Of a stretch of DNA of 20,931 nt, positions 1 to 8,967 are shown one piece after another. The stretch is from Synergistota bacterium (GTDB lineage: Bacteria; Synergistota; GBS-1): NCBI GenBank assembly GCA_025060595.1, contig JANXBX010000003.1:7992-28922 (forward strand), given 5' to 3'. The translations under genes were made by a program, and so were the position numbers. Numbering within the stretch: position 1 is the first letter of the stretch; every line of letters begins with the position of its first letter. The notes under the pieces are model-generated. The model searched no databases. It was not told where the DNA came from and saw nothing but the letters and a program-made list of their open reading frames with translations.

Positions 1-108
1 ATCCGGATTTTTCCCCTTAGTCCTTTCAAGCAAAGCCCTTACTTTATCCCTGTTCGCTTCAGGATCCCCCAATTTGACATCAAACTGAAGCAAGGCAACT
101 TTAAGCAA
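1..108 (-). CDS. Carbon-nitrogen hydrolase (nitrilase superfamily), N-terminal fragment
   Basis: The first 36 codons of a gene that runs off the left edge. The translation begins LKVALLQFDVKLGDPEANRD, the typical first beta strand of the nitrilase/amidase (CN hydrolase) superfamily, whose members hydrolyse nitriles or amides with a Glu-Lys-Cys triad. That triad lies outside the window, so the substrate cannot be inferred. I chose a TTG start at 108 because it sits 6 bases after a strong ribosome-binding site (GGGAGGG, 115-121) and places the conserved strand at the very N-terminus. An extended -10 promoter lies just upstream. The gene is divergent from the histidine kinase. I am confident of the family but not of the function. 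Confidence 0.75.
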   Translation of the reverse strand, partial: MLKVALLQFDVKLGDPEANRDKVRALLERTKGKNPD

Positions 109-114
109 TTTAAT

Positions 115-121
115 CCCTCCC
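115..121 (-). promoter_or_regulatory. Ribosome-binding site deciding the TTG start of the nitrilase-family gene
   Basis: GGGAGGG on the minus strand, 6 bases before the TTG at 108. No ATG or GTG is available in this frame near the conserved N-terminus, so this site supports the UUG start. Confidence 0.65.
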
Positions 122-146
122 TTTTAAATCTTAAACACCTATACTT

Positions 147-155
147 ATTATAACA
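147..155 (-). promoter_or_regulatory. Extended -10 promoter for the nitrilase-family gene
   Basis: The minus strand reads TGTTATAAT: a perfect TATAAT (152 to 147) preceded by the TGn extension. I see no good -35 hexamer at 16-18 bases, which is common for extended -10 promoters. Transcription would start near 140, giving a leader of about 30 bases that includes the ribosome-binding site. The same nine bases occur in the divergent kinase promoter. Confidence 0.55.
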
Positions 156-259
156 CTTATCGAAACGCAGTATAGCACAAAGAATAACCAATAAATTAAT
201 ATATTAAATAGACAAAATTAGCACAAGTTATTTATTTGTTAACATTTACAGCTTTTCTA

Positions 260-288
260 TAGACATTATTAACGATATATGTTATAAT
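260..288 (+). promoter_or_regulatory. Sigma-A type promoter of the histidine kinase, leading to a near-leaderless mRNA
   Basis: TAGACA (260-265), a 17-base spacer, then TATAAT (283-288) preceded by TG at 280-281. This is a -35 box with 5 of 6 consensus matches at ideal spacing plus a perfect extended -10. The expected transcription start is near 294-296, only a few bases before the GTG at 299, so there is no space for a ribosome-binding site. The 109-298 interval otherwise holds only AT-rich sequence and the divergent promoter. Confidence 0.7.
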
Positions 289-298
289 TTATAGCATT

Positions 299-1729
299 GT
301 GTGGAGCAAGGTTAAAGCTAGCATCGGAACAAGAATAACAATATTAGCCATACTAGTCGTTATATTATTCGTGGTCTCGGGATTCATAGAATTGAAGACG
401 CTAAGACAAGGAAACGAGACGATGGAATTGCTTTCCTCAGAGAGGATATCCCTGGGGTATATAAAAATTCTTACAAATTATTTTGAAGAACATTATCGAG
501 ACCTTGAAATAATAGCTTCCGTTAAGGAAAGCTGGTTACCCTTCGCAGAGAGAAGACTTAATCTAACGGAAGGACTCCTTGAGATATTAAGGGAATCAAA
601 TCTCTTAGAGAAAAGATTTTTCGAGGCATTCCATAACCTTAAGAGGGCATTCCTTAACCTAAAGAGATCTATAACAAACGAAAATCTTCAAGAGTGCGTA
701 AGGCTAGTAAACTATATATTAAGTTCCCTCAGAGAGCTAACACAACAAAAGGAAGGTTATATGACTACAGCTATGATAAACTTTACCAAAGCCCTTAACA
801 AGGCTCACAGGCAAAGCCTGATTTTATTCAGCGTAGGGATTCCTGTAATACTTTTAATTGCATACCTCATAGTTATTGAGAGCAGACGCATGAACCTAAC
901 GTTAATAAACTATCTTAGGGATATAGCACTTAAGATTAAAAGCGGATCCTTCCCTATAGTTACATATAACCCACTAACTCGCTTGCCAGAAGGAGAAAGG
1001 CTTGCCATATACATAAATGATCTTATAAACCAGGTTAATGAAAGCGTTAAAAGAATTAATGAGCTCAGTGAAGCAAGAACCTCTTTCTTAGCGATTGCCT
1101 CTCATGAACTTAAAACTCCGTTAACCTCAATAATAGGCTATTCAGAGATACTGCTCGAAAGAGAAAATCTCTCACAAGAGGAGAAAAGGGCATTAAGTAT
1201 AATAAACTCTCAAGCACACAAGCTATCAAATACAATAGAAAGAATGCTTATTTACTCTACACTTGACTCCTCAATCAACCTAGAAGAAATAGATCTCAGA
1301 GAGATAATTTTAAAGCTACAGCAAGAGGTAAAAGCAAAAATTGATAAAAAGAGGCTAACTTTTAAGATAAATATGCCAGAAAAAAGGCTTTCCATTAGGT
1401 CAGATCCCTATAGAGTAGATATCGCCTTAAGAGAGATTTTAGATAATGCTATCAAGTTCACAGAGGAGGGAGAAATAACTTTAACAGTTAAAGATGATGA
1501 GGAGTATATAATTATAGAGGTAGAAGATAGCGGTCCAGGGATAAAGGAAAAAAGAGAAATTATATTTGAGCTTTTTGCCCAAGGAGAGGGCTTTCTTAAA
1601 AGAAAGCACGAGGGAATAGGATTAGGGTTACCATTAGCTCTACGTGCCTTAAGTGGGATAGGTAACCTTAGCTTTGAGAGTAAAGAAAAGGGAAGTAAAT
1701 TTTGTATTAAAATATTAAAGAGATGTTGA
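299..1729 (+). CDS. Membrane sensor histidine kinase (orphan)
   Basis: A 476-residue two-component sensor kinase. It has a transmembrane helix at about 12-30, an extracytoplasmic region of about 140 residues predicted mostly helical, a second helix at about 173-194, a HAMP-like linker (about 195-250), then HisKA with the phospho-acceptor His269 in SHELKTP. The ATPase domain has the N box (Asn383 in LDNAIKF), DSGPGI at 410-415, an F box (FELF, 423-426) and GIGLGL at 439-444. All catalytic motifs look intact. The start is GTG at 299: upstream the frame reaches a stop at 260-262, and starting at the next ATG (codon 42) would delete the first membrane helix. No response regulator lies next to it, so its partner is elsewhere or outside the window. 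The signal sensed cannot be told. Confidence 0.88.
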   Translation: MWSKVKASIGTRITILAILVVILFVVSGFIELKTLRQGNETMELLSSERISLGYIKILTNYFEEHYRDLEIIASVKESWLPFAERRLNLTEGLLEILRESNLLEKRFFEAFHNLKRAFLNLKRSITNENLQECVRLVNYILSSLRELTQQKEGYMTTAMINFTKALNKAHRQSLILFSVGIPVILLIAYLIVIESRRMNLTLINYLRDIALKIKSGSFPIVTYNPLTRLPEGERLAIYINDLINQVNESVKRINELSEARTSFLAIASHELKTPLTSIIGYSEILLERENLSQEEKRALSIINSQAHKLSNTIERMLIYSTLDSSINLEEIDLREIILKLQQEVKAKIDKKRLTFKINMPEKRLSIRSDPYRVDIALREILDNAIKFTEEGEITLTVKDDEEYIIIEVEDSGPGIKEKREIIFELFAQGEGFLKRKHEGIGLGLPLALRALSGIGNLSFESKEKGSKFCIKILKRC

Positions 1730-1754
1730 AAAAGTCATGGAATAACGGTATGAT
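1726..1754 (+). promoter_or_regulatory. Predicted sigma-A type promoter of the aminotransferase gene
   Basis: TTGAAA (1726-1731), a 17-base spacer, and TATGAT (1749-1754). Each hexamer matches consensus at 5 of 6 positions with ideal spacing. The -35 box overlaps the stop codon of the histidine kinase. Expected transcription start is near 1761, giving a leader of about 50 bases before the TTG start of the aminotransferase. This suggests the two plus-strand genes need not share a transcript. Confidence 0.55.
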
Positions 1755-1810
1755 AAGAATAAGAAGATACTATTGAGGGAAAAGGCGTCTACTTTAGGGG
1801 GTGGAAAGCC

Positions 1811-3004
1811 TTGATAAGGTTAGCAAGCAGGCTTGGTTCAGTAGAACCTTCTGCAACTTTAGCTATAACAGCCTTAGCTGGAAAAATGAAAAGGGAAGGG
1901 AAAAATGTTATAAGTCTTTCCGCTGGAGAACCTGATTTTCCTACACCGAGGAACGTAAAAAATGAAGCTTTAAGAGCTATTGAAGAGGATTTCACTCACT
2001 ACACTCCAGAGTCAGGAATACCTGAGCTTAAAGAAGCGGTAGCTAAAAGCTTTGAAAAAACATGGGGAATAAAATACAATTCCAGTGAAGTGATTATATC
2101 CAACGGAGCGAAACACGTCATATTTAACGCAATATTCGCTCTGTGTGACGAAGGAGATGAAATTATAGTTATAACCCCCGCATGGGTTAGCTATATAGAG
2201 CAAATAAAGCTTGCCGGTGGAAAACCAGTTATAGTGGAAACAAAAGAAGAAAACGATTTTATACCAAATCCCAAAGACATAGAAAGAAATATAACTAGTA
2301 AAACTAAGGCTATTATAATAAACAGTCCTCATAATCCAACAGGGACAGTCTATCCAAGGGATGTTTTAATTGAAATAGCAAAAATAGCCACATCTAGAGG
2401 AGTGTTCGTGATTAGCGATGAAATATACGATAAACTCTCATATGATGAAGAGAGCATCCCCCTAGTTTGCTTATTGCCAGAAGCTAAAGATAATATTCTT
2501 ATAGTAAATGGAGCCTCTAAGGCTTATGCTATGACTGGTTGGAGAATAGGATGGGGATTAGGACCTGCAGACCTAATTAAGGCAATGGGAATTATCCAAG
2601 GGCATATGACCTCTAATCCTTGCTCTATATCTCAAAGGGCCGCTTTAGAGGCAGTTAAAGGACCACAAGAAACGGTAGATAAAATGGTAAGAGAGTTTAG
2701 GGAGCGCCGCAATTTAATATGCTCTCTCCTTGAGGAAGCCCCACATATTAGCTTTAGAAAACCAAAGGGAGCGTTTTATCTTTTTATAAATATAACTGAA
2801 GCATTAGGTAAGAAGTATAAAAACGAGGTTATCAACGATGATATAACCTTCTCAAGAAAACTACTTGAAGAAAAACTTGTAGCAATTGTTCCAGGAACAG
2901 CCTTTGCCGCTCCCGGATATATAAGAATATCTTATGCAGCCTCAAGAAAGGATATAGAAGAGGCTTGTAAGAGAATAAAGGAGTTCTTAAAAGAACTAAT
3001 CTAA
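1811..3004 (+). CDS. Pyridoxal-phosphate aminotransferase, class I (aspartate aminotransferase-like)
   Basis: 397 residues, fold type I PLP enzyme of the aspartate aminotransferase I-gamma group (Thermus/Bacillus type), which moves amino groups between aspartate or a similar amino acid and 2-oxoglutarate. Visible motifs are NSPHNPTG (171-178), SDEIYDKL (202-209, with the cofactor-contacting Asp and Tyr), the Schiff-base Lys237 in [14 protein letters not shown], and the C-terminal RISYA Arg that usually binds the substrate carboxylate. Length is normal for the family. The start is TTG, 7 bases after a strong G-rich ribosome-binding site (AGGGGGTG at 1796-1803). Substrate preference (Asp, Ala, aromatic or others) cannot be settled by eye, so no symbol is given. 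Its 3' end overlaps the 3' end of rpoD by 9 bases. Confidence 0.88.
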   Translation: MIRLASRLGSVEPSATLAITALAGKMKREGKNVISLSAGEPDFPTPRNVKNEALRAIEEDFTHYTPESGIPELKEAVAKSFEKTWGIKYNSSEVIISNGAKHVIFNAIFALCDEGDEIIVITPAWVSYIEQIKLAGGKPVIVETKEENDFIPNPKDIERNITSKTKAIIINSPHNPTGTVYPRDVLIEIAKIATSRGVFVISDEIYDKLSYDEESIPLVCLLPEAKDNILIVNGASKAYAMTGWRIGWGLGPADLIKAMGIIQGHMTSNPCSISQRAALEAVKGPQETVDKMVREFRERRNLICSLLEEAPHISFRKPKGAFYLFINITEALGKKYKNEVINDDITFSRKLLEEKLVAIVPGTAFAAPGYIRISYAASRKDIEEACKRIKEFLKELI

Positions 3005-4099
3005 GAAGTCCTTTAATCTCTTACTACGAGTAGGATGTCTGAGTTTCCTTAAAGCTTTTGCTTCTATCTGCCTTATCCTTTCTCTTGTAACACCAAAGCG
3101 CTTTCCTACCTCTTCTAAAGTAGAGGGTCTTCCATCTTCGAGCCCAAACCTTAACTTTAATACTTCCCTTTCCCTCTTAGAAAGGGTATTCAATATGGTT
3201 TCTAGCTGCTCTTTGAGAAGTTGCTTCGCTGCAGCCTCAGAGGGAGAGGGTATTGTCTTTTCTTCTATAAAGTCACCAAGGTGACTATCCTCCTCCTCAC
3301 CTATAGGAGTCTCTAAAGATATAGGCTCTTGAGCAACTTTCAGTATCTCTTCTATCTTATCAGGAGGCATATTCATAGCTTCAGCTAATTCCTCAGTAGT
3401 AGGCTCTCTACCAAGTTCCTGCACAAGTTGCCTTGAAATTCTCGTAAGCTTATTAATAGTTTCAACCATATGAACGGGAATTCTTATAGTTCTCGCTTGA
3501 TCGGCTATGGCTCTTGTTATAGCTTGTCTTATCCACCAGGTAGCGTATGTGCTAAACTTATATCCCTTTCGCCAGTCAAATTTTTCAACAGCCCTTATAA
3601 GTCCAAGGTTGCCCTCTTGAATAAGATCCAAGAATAGCATACCTCTACCTATATATTTCTTAGCTATACTCACCACAAGCCTGAGATTAGACTCTATGAG
3701 CTTCCTCTTGGCCTCTACATCTCCTTGTTCCATTCTCTTAGCGAGCTCCACCTCTTCTTCAGCAGTTAAAAGAGGTATCTTCCCTATCTCTTTAAGATAC
3801 ATCCTAACAGGATCATCAAGTGCTATTTCCTCTCCTATTTCCAGCTCTTTATCCAGATCTTCAAGAGATATCTCTTCTTTACCCGGAAGAGGACCTACTT
3901 TTTCATAAGTCTCAGGAGAATCTACAACATCTATACCCATTTCCATAAGATTCATATAAATATCATCAAGCTCATTAGGAGAAATACTATCCTTACCTAA
4001 AATCTCATCTATCTCATCATAAGTGACATACCCTTTACCTTTACCCTCCTCTAAAAGGGCTTTAACTATATCAAGTTTCTTAGAAACCTCTTCTCCCAT
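2996..4099 (-). CDS. rpoD: Primary RNA polymerase sigma factor (sigma-70/SigA)
   Basis: 367 residues, the main housekeeping sigma factor. A region 1.1-like acidic N-terminus (about 1-75) is followed by region 1.2 ([17 protein letters not shown], about 96-112). Region 2 contains the core-binding and -10-reading helices ([18 protein letters not shown] and [17 protein letters not shown]). Region 3 follows, then region 4 with the -35-reading helix-turn-helix ([26 protein letters not shown]) near the end. It lacks the long non-conserved insert of proteobacterial RpoD and resembles the short SigA of Firmicutes and Thermotoga. I chose the ATG at 4099, 8 bases after GGGGAGGTG; a TTG at 4105 would leave only 2 bases. 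It overlaps the end of dnaG by 20 bases, the classic dnaG-rpoD pair. Confidence 0.96.
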   Translation of the reverse strand: MGEEVSKKLDIVKALLEEGKGKGYVTYDEIDEILGKDSISPNELDDIYMNLMEMGIDVVDSPETYEKVGPLPGKEEISLEDLDKELEIGEEIALDDPVRMYLKEIGKIPLLTAEEEVELAKRMEQGDVEAKRKLIESNLRLVVSIAKKYIGRGMLFLDLIQEGNLGLIRAVEKFDWRKGYKFSTYATWWIRQAITRAIADQARTIRIPVHMVETINKLTRISRQLVQELGREPTTEELAEAMNMPPDKIEEILKVAQEPISLETPIGEEEDSHLGDFIEEKTIPSPSEAAAKQLLKEQLETILNTLSKREREVLKLRFGLEDGRPSTLEEVGKRFGVTRERIRQIEAKALRKLRHPTRSKRLKDFLD

Positions 4100-5840
4100 T
4101 ACCAAGGCACCTCCCCTTCTGAAGCTCCTTCAAAAGTTTCAAATATTCACTATATAAAGACGGAGGAAGCATGCCCTCCTTTCTTAATTTCTCCTCAATT
4201 TCATCAAGCCTCTTTCTAACCCTACGAGAAAGCAGAGATCTTAGTAATCCTTCAAAGTAAAGTTCAATTTTGTTTTCACTACAAGGTAAATCTTTTAAAA
4301 TCAGATAGGATACCAATCCGCTTAAATCCTCTTTTCCCTCAGCTTCCTCCATTATTTTATATTCGCTATAACCTTCCAAAATCCTTTCAGCTATCCATCT
4401 TATTTTCTCATCCTCGAAAAGATCCAAACCGCCATATTCTAAAAATTTATTCTTAAACCCTGGGTTTTTCATCAAAACCAGGATGGCATCCTCCTCAGCC
4501 TTTTGAAAACCGCTTTTAGAGGATGTCTGAGGAAGATACGTTTTTACCTTACTTTTCTTAATCTTAGATGAAAGAACCTTTTTGATCGAGTTTTCAGAGA
4601 GACCTAGTTTTTCTGAAAGCTTCGGAATAACAAATGACCTGTCGATATCAGAAAGCTCTAGGAGAAAATCTATGCCCCTTTTAAGAGCAATCCTCTTACT
4701 CTCTATATTTGAAGGGTCAAAATCTTTAAAAATCGCATCAAGCCTGAAGTCCCAGAAGTTAGAAGCATTTTCAAGAAGACTAATAAAAGCCTCTCCTCCG
4801 TATCTAGAAACAAATTCGTCAGGATCCATTCCAGAGGGGATACTTACAACCCTCACCTCAAGGCCTTTACTAACAAGCAAAGATACCCCTCTTATAGTAG
4901 CAGACTCACCAGCAAAATCCGCATCATAAGCTACAAACACTTTACCAACATGACGAGCTATAGTATTAACTTGAGCCTCGGTAAGAGATGTACCCAGAGA
5001 AGCAACAACAAAACGGATCCCTGCCTGAAAAAGCTTTATCATGTCCATATATCCTTCCACTAAAACCAGTTCACCACAAGATTTAATATAGTTTAACGCC
5101 TTATCAAGACCAAATAAGATCCTTTTTTTACTAAAAATCAACGTTTCAGGGGAATTAAGATATTTGGGCTCTTCTCCCTCAAGGCTTCTTCCTCCAAACC
5201 CAAGAATCCTGCCCCGTTCATCACATATAGGGAACATAATCCTTCCCCTGAACTTATCATAACAGCGTCCATCCAAATAAATTGTTGCAAGACCAGCACG
5301 GGAAAGCTCTTCTGGGTAAAAGCCCTTATCAACCATAAAGTTTGTTAACGCATCACCTGAAGAGGGAGAATAGCCTATTCTGAAGGCTTTTATAGTTGAG
5401 CTTTCCAGACCTCTTCTTTTCAAATAGGATAAAGCCTCACTGCCCTCCTCGCTCCAAAGCTTGGATTCAAAAAAACTCGCTGCAAGTTCATTAAGTTTAT
5501 AGAGCTTCTCACGCTCCCGGGCTTCCCGAGTCAGAGTCGATGGATCAAGCTCTTTTAAAGATATCCCCGCTCTCTCAGCTAACCTCAAAACCGCATCCTG
5601 AAAGGATGTTTTCTCAATTCTCATTATGAAACCTATCACATCTCCACCTACACCACAACCAAAGCAGTGAAAAATTTGCTTGTCAGGACTAACAATAAAG
5701 GAAGGGGTCTTTTCAGAATGAAACGGACAAAGAGCTTTATAATTTTTACCAGCTTTCTTTAAACTAACATACTCCGATATTACATCAACTATATCATTCC
5801 TTTTCCTAACCTCTTCAATTAACTCTGAATAAATCTTCAA
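4080..5840 (-). CDS. dnaG: DNA primase
   Basis: 586 residues, makes RNA primers for replication together with the DnaB helicase. The N-terminal CHC2 zinc finger is visible (Cys38, His41, Cys59, Cys62). The catalytic core contains the RGRIMFPI motif (about 198-205) and the TOPRIM fold with Glu262 (VEGYMD) and Asp306/Asp308 in the YDADFAG loop, which bind the catalytic metals. The C-terminal part (about 430-586) is less conserved and corresponds to the helicase-binding domain. The start is TTG, 10 bases after AGGAGGT (5851-5857); no better start preserves the N-terminus. Translation is probably coupled to rpoD through the 20-base overlap. Confidence 0.95.
   Translation of the reverse strand: MKIYSELIEEVRKRNDIVDVISEYVSLKKAGKNYKALCPFHSEKTPSFIVSPDKQIFHCFGCGVGGDVIGFIMRIEKTSFQDAVLRLAERAGISLKELDPSTLTREAREREKLYKLNELAASFFESKLWSEEGSEALSYLKRRGLESSTIKAFRIGYSPSSGDALTNFMVDKGFYPEELSRAGLATIYLDGRCYDKFRGRIMFPICDERGRILGFGGRSLEGEEPKYLNSPETLIFSKKRILFGLDKALNYIKSCGELVLVEGYMDMIKLFQAGIRFVVASLGTSLTEAQVNTIARHVGKVFVAYDADFAGESATIRGVSLLVSKGLEVRVVSIPSGMDPDEFVSRYGGEAFISLLENASNFWDFRLDAIFKDFDPSNIESKRIALKRGIDFLLELSDIDRSFVIPKLSEKLGLSENSIKKVLSSKIKKSKVKTYLPQTSSKSGFQKAEEDAILVLMKNPGFKNKFLEYGGLDLFEDEKIRWIAERILEGYSEYKIMEEAEGKEDLSGLVSYLILKDLPCSENKIELYFEGLLRSLLSRRVRKRLDEIEEKLRKEGMLPPSLYSEYLKLLKELQKGRCLGNGRRGF
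4108..4116 (-). promoter_or_regulatory. Ribosome-binding site deciding the rpoD start
   Basis: GGGGAGGTG on the minus strand inside the 3' end of dnaG. It is 8 bases before the ATG at 4099 and only 2 before a TTG at 4105, so the ATG is favoured. Confidence 0.7.
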
Positions 5841-5870
5841 TTTTAGAATGACCTCCTAAAGACAATTAGA

Positions 5871-5900
5871 GGGGACTCCAACCCAAGGTTGAAGCCCCCC
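5871..5900 (-). terminator. Stem-loop between hppA and dnaG, possible attenuator or terminator
   Basis: The minus strand forms a 13-base-pair stem (GGGGGCTTCAACC with GGTTGGAGTCCCC, including two G-U pairs) around a 3-base loop. The following bases (TCTAATTGTCTTT) are only moderately U-rich, so it is not a textbook intrinsic terminator. It lies in the 91-base gap after hppA, the second-widest on the minus strand, so it may terminate partially, protect an mRNA end, or set dnaG-rpoD expression apart from the genes upstream. Confidence 0.45.
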
Positions 5901-5931
5901 TTAAAAACAAAGTAAGAGAGTGTTAGTTCAG

Positions 5932-7884
5932 TTAAAACAGGTTTGCAAATACTAGTGCTATTATAGACATAAGCTTTATTAAGATATTAAGAGATGGACC
6001 AGCCGTATCCTTAAACGGATCTCCAACGGTATCTCCGACCACAGCCGATGCGTGGGTCGGAGTCCCTTTCCCTCCAAAATGTCCCTCTTCTATGTATTTC
6101 TTAGCATTATCCCATGCTCCACCAGCATTGGCCATAAACACCGCAAGAAGAACACCAGTAACAATTGAACCAGCCAAAAGCCCTCCTAACGCTTCCTTAC
6201 CAAGTAAAAATCCAACTATTAAAGGAGACACTATAGCCATTACTCCAGGAACTATCATCTTTCTCAAGGCTCCTGCTGTACTTATATCTATACATTTATT
6301 ATAGTCGGGTTTAGCTCTACCTTCAAGGAGACCTGGTATCTCTCTAAATTGTCTACGAACTTCCTCAACCATAAAATAAGCAGCCCCACCAACGGCCTCT
6401 ATTGCAAAAGCACAGAAGAGGAAGGGAAGCATACCACCGATGAAAGCCCCTACTATAACTTTAGGAGAAACAAGAGATATAACTTTAAGATCAACAGCAG
6501 TAGTATAAGCAGAGAAGAGAGCTAATGCAGTGAGAGCAGCAGAACCTATAGCAAGCCCTTTACCTATAGCAGCAGTCGTATTCCCAACCGCATCCAACCT
6601 ATCAGTTATCTTCCTAACCTCAGAAGGGAGACCAGCCATTTCAGCTATACCACCAGCATTATCAGCAATAGGCCCATAAGCGTCAACAGAAAGATTCATA
6701 CCCGTCAAGGAAAGCATTCCTACCGCTGAAATAGCTATGCCATAGAGTCCACCAAAGTAGTAGGACACCAATATTGCACCAGACAGTACAAGTACCGGTA
6801 AGGCGGTACTCTTCATCCCAACAGCTATACCCATCAGTATATCGGTAGCCGCTCCTGTCTGAGCAGATTCCGCTATCTTTTTAACCGGATTGTAAAGAGA
6901 AGAAGTATAATACTCCGTTAAAAGCCCTATAGCTATACCAGCTATATCGCCTGCAACTACAGCCCAGAAAAGATTCAAACTATCAAACATAAACCTTGTT
7001 ACAAAGAAACTAGCCACTATGATAAGAATACCAGTCACATAAGTTCCTCTCCTTAGAGCAAGTTGCGGATCTTCATCCTTTCTTATTCTCACAAAGTAAG
7101 TCCCTATTATGGCAGAAATTATACCAATCGCTGACAGTATTAAGGGGTAAGCTACACCCTTTATACCGTAAACAACAGCTCCCACTATCATAGCCGCTAT
7201 TATAGAGTTAACATAGGATTCAAAGAGATCCGCCCCCATACCAGCTATATCTCCAACATTATCTCCAACGTTATCCGCTATAACAGCAGGATTTCTTGGA
7301 TCGTCTTCCGGTATACCAGCTTCAACCTTACCAACGAGGTCAGCACCCACATCTGCTGCTTTTGTATAAATACCTCCTCCAACACGAGCAAACAAAGCTA
7401 TAGAACTTGCACCAAAACCAAAGCCGTTTATTATGTTGGGATCTCCGAATATGGAGTAAAGAACCGCAACGCCTAAGATACCAAGCCCCACAACTGACAT
7501 TCCCATAACCGTCCCGCCTAAGAAAGCAATCCTTAACGCAGGAGCAACCCCCTGGGTCGCAGCATAGGCAGTTTTACCATTAGTTTTTGTAGCTATATTC
7601 ATACCTACAAAACCTGCTAAGGCAGAACAGAAAGCACCACAAATAAAGGATATAGCAGTATTAATATTGACCTTCCACGCCAAAATTGCAGTCACAATGA
7701 TAACGAATGGAACTAGAACCTTATACTCCCTGAATAGAAAAGTCATAGCTCCTCCGTGAATTATATTTGATATCTCTTGCACTTTCTCAGGCCCAGGATC
7801 AGCACTCCCCACCCTTTTAGCGGCATATGCCGCAAATATTAGAGCTAAAACGCCAGAAACAATAGAGAACATCAAAACTCCCAT
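5932..7884 (-). CDS. hppA: Membrane-bound K+-dependent-type ion-pumping pyrophosphatase
   Basis: 650 residues, an integral membrane pyrophosphatase (about 16 helices) that hydrolyses cytoplasmic PPi and pumps H+ or Na+ outward. The substrate-binding [11 protein letters not shown] (about 178-188) and [11 protein letters not shown] motifs are intact. [10 protein letters not shown] (about 434-443) has Ala and Gly where K+-independent enzymes carry Lys and Thr, so it belongs to the K+-dependent class. GADLFES has Glu222 at the helix-6 position typical of Na+-pumping members, which hints at Na+ transport but does not prove it. I chose the ATG at 7884, 9 bases after GGAGGTG. A longer reading would begin at a GTG lying inside that ribosome-binding site. 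Only 21 bases separate it from dgt. Confidence 0.95.
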   Translation of the reverse strand: MGVLMFSIVSGVLALIFAAYAAKRVGSADPGPEKVQEISNIIHGGAMTFLFREYKVLVPFVIIVTAILAWKVNINTAISFICGAFCSALAGFVGMNIATKTNGKTAYAATQGVAPALRIAFLGGTVMGMSVVGLGILGVAVLYSIFGDPNIINGFGFGASSIALFARVGGGIYTKAADVGADLVGKVEAGIPEDDPRNPAVIADNVGDNVGDIAGMGADLFESYVNSIIAAMIVGAVVYGIKGVAYPLILSAIGIISAIIGTYFVRIRKDEDPQLALRRGTYVTGILIIVASFFVTRFMFDSLNLFWAVVAGDIAGIAIGLLTEYYTSSLYNPVKKIAESAQTGAATDILMGIAVGMKSTALPVLVLSGAILVSYYFGGLYGIAISAVGMLSLTGMNLSVDAYGPIADNAGGIAEMAGLPSEVRKITDRLDAVGNTTAAIGKGLAIGSAALTALALFSAYTTAVDLKVISLVSPKVIVGAFIGGMLPFLFCAFAIEAVGGAAYFMVEEVRRQFREIPGLLEGRAKPDYNKCIDISTAGALRKMIVPGVMAIVSPLIVGFLLGKEALGGLLAGSIVTGVLLAVFMANAGGAWDNAKKYIEEGHFGGKGTPTHASAVVGDTVGDPFKDTAGPSLNILIKLMSIIALVFANLF

Positions 7885-7893
7885 TCTAAAAAG

Positions 7894-7900
7894 CACCTCC
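7894..7900 (-). promoter_or_regulatory. Ribosome-binding site deciding the hppA start
   Basis: GGAGGTG on the minus strand. Its last three bases are an in-frame GTG that would lengthen the protein by 4 residues, but a start codon cannot serve as its own ribosome-binding site. The ATG at 7884, 9 bases downstream, is therefore preferred. Confidence 0.75.
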
Positions 7901-7905
7901 TATAT

Positions 7906-8967
7906 TTAGATGTTATACCACGCTTCACTCCTCCAAGGATGGGGGAGAAGAAGCTCATTAAATACCTGTAAGGCATACCTATCGGTCATCCCAGCTATAT
8001 AATCAAGTACTACCCTTTCCTTCTCCTCAAAATTTAAAGCTTTTCTAAAGCTTTCTGGCAGATGTTCAGGGTGATCAAGGAAAAACTCATAAAGTCCTTT
8101 AAGCATATAAGAAACCCGAGGGCGCTCCCTCTGAGCTATATCACCTATGTAAACCCTTTCGTAAAGGAACTTTCTTAAATCCTCCATAGCCACTAAAACT
8201 TCCTTGCTTAGCGAAATCTCTCCCTTATCTAAACTCTGCTCCACACAATCTTTAACCATTCTATCTATCCTTTCTCCATGAGTGCTTCCAAGAAAAAGGA
8301 TGGTTTCTTTCGGAAGATCCTCTATCGAAACTAAACCCGCTCTTATGGCATCATCAAGATCGTGATTCAAATATGCTATACAGTCTGAAATTCTAACTAC
8401 CATTCCTTCAAGAGTCAAGGGGGAATCCAGGGAAAACCCAAGACTAAAATCTACCTGCCCTTTAGAGTGTTTCAATATCCCATCCCTAACCTCTATAGTT
8501 AGGTTTAAGCCATTACCATCTCTTTCCAACTTATCAACGACCCTTAAGCTCTGTTCCGCGTGCTTAAATCTCCCAAAACCTGCCTCTTTTGCTATCTCAT
8601 CTAGTACCTCTTCACCCATATGTCCAAAGGGAGTATGTCCAAGGTCATGCCCTAAGGCTATCGCCTCTGTCAAATCCTCGTTAAGACGTAAGGCTCTTGA
8701 TATCGTCCTGGCTATTTGAGCAACCTCTAAGGTATGAGTTAATCTCGTTCTATAGTGATCACCTTGTGGAGATAAAAGAACCTGGGTCTTATACTTTAGC
8801 CTTCTAAACGACTTAGAGTGAATTATTCTATCTCGATCCCGCTGATAACAAGTTCTTAAATCACATTCGCGCTCAGGCTTTAGTCTACCTCTGCTATTTT
8901 TAGATAAAGCTGCATATTTAGATAGAATTCTCTCCTCTAAACTTTCAGTTATTTGTCTGATAACCAT
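7906..8967 (-). CDS. dgt: dGTPase-like HD-domain triphosphohydrolase
   Basis: 353 residues, an HD-superfamily deoxynucleoside triphosphate triphosphohydrolase, which splits dNTPs such as dGTP to deoxynucleoside and inorganic triphosphate and so limits dNTP pools. The N-terminus has the [13 protein letters not shown] segment (about 51-63), [13 protein letters not shown] with the metal ligand His78, and [11 protein letters not shown] (106-116) with the His107-Asp108 pair. A further conserved Asp lies in [17 protein letters not shown]. Length fits the family's type-2 (dGTPase-like) branch. The ATG start overlaps the end of ppdK by 19 bases; the ribosome-binding site inside ppdK is weak (GGGAAAGA), so translational coupling is likely. 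True nucleotide preference cannot be read from sequence. Confidence 0.92.
   Translation of the reverse strand: MVIRQITESLEERILSKYAALSKNSRGRLKPERECDLRTCYQRDRDRIIHSKSFRRLKYKTQVLLSPQGDHYRTRLTHTLEVAQIARTISRALRLNEDLTEAIALGHDLGHTPFGHMGEEVLDEIAKEAGFGRFKHAEQSLRVVDKLERDGNGLNLTIEVRDGILKHSKGQVDFSLGFSLDSPLTLEGMVVRISDCIAYLNHDLDDAIRAGLVSIEDLPKETILFLGSTHGERIDRMVKDCVEQSLDKGEISLSKEVLVAMEDLRKFLYERVYIGDIAQRERPRVSYMLKGLYEFFLDHPEHLPESFRKALNFEEKERVVLDYIAGMTDRYALQVFNELLLPHPWRSEAWYNI

Noticed and set aside
196-207. Perfect 12-base palindrome TTAATATATTAA in the divergent promoter region, and TGTTAACA at 237-244.
   Set aside because: Both lie in very AT-rich sequence where such palindromes arise easily, and nothing else marks them as operators.
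1723-1776. 17-codon ORF starting inside the kinase stop region.
   Set aside because: It has no ribosome-binding site and overlaps the predicted aminotransferase promoter; most likely chance.
3696-3908. Open frames opposite real genes, for example on the plus strand within rpoD, dnaG, hppA, ppdK and glyS.
   Set aside because: They are antisense shadows of well-recognised conserved genes, with no ribosome-binding sites or recognisable domains.
5139-5332. Alternative minus-strand frame inside dnaG.
   Set aside because: It overlaps the conserved primase core and resembles nothing known.
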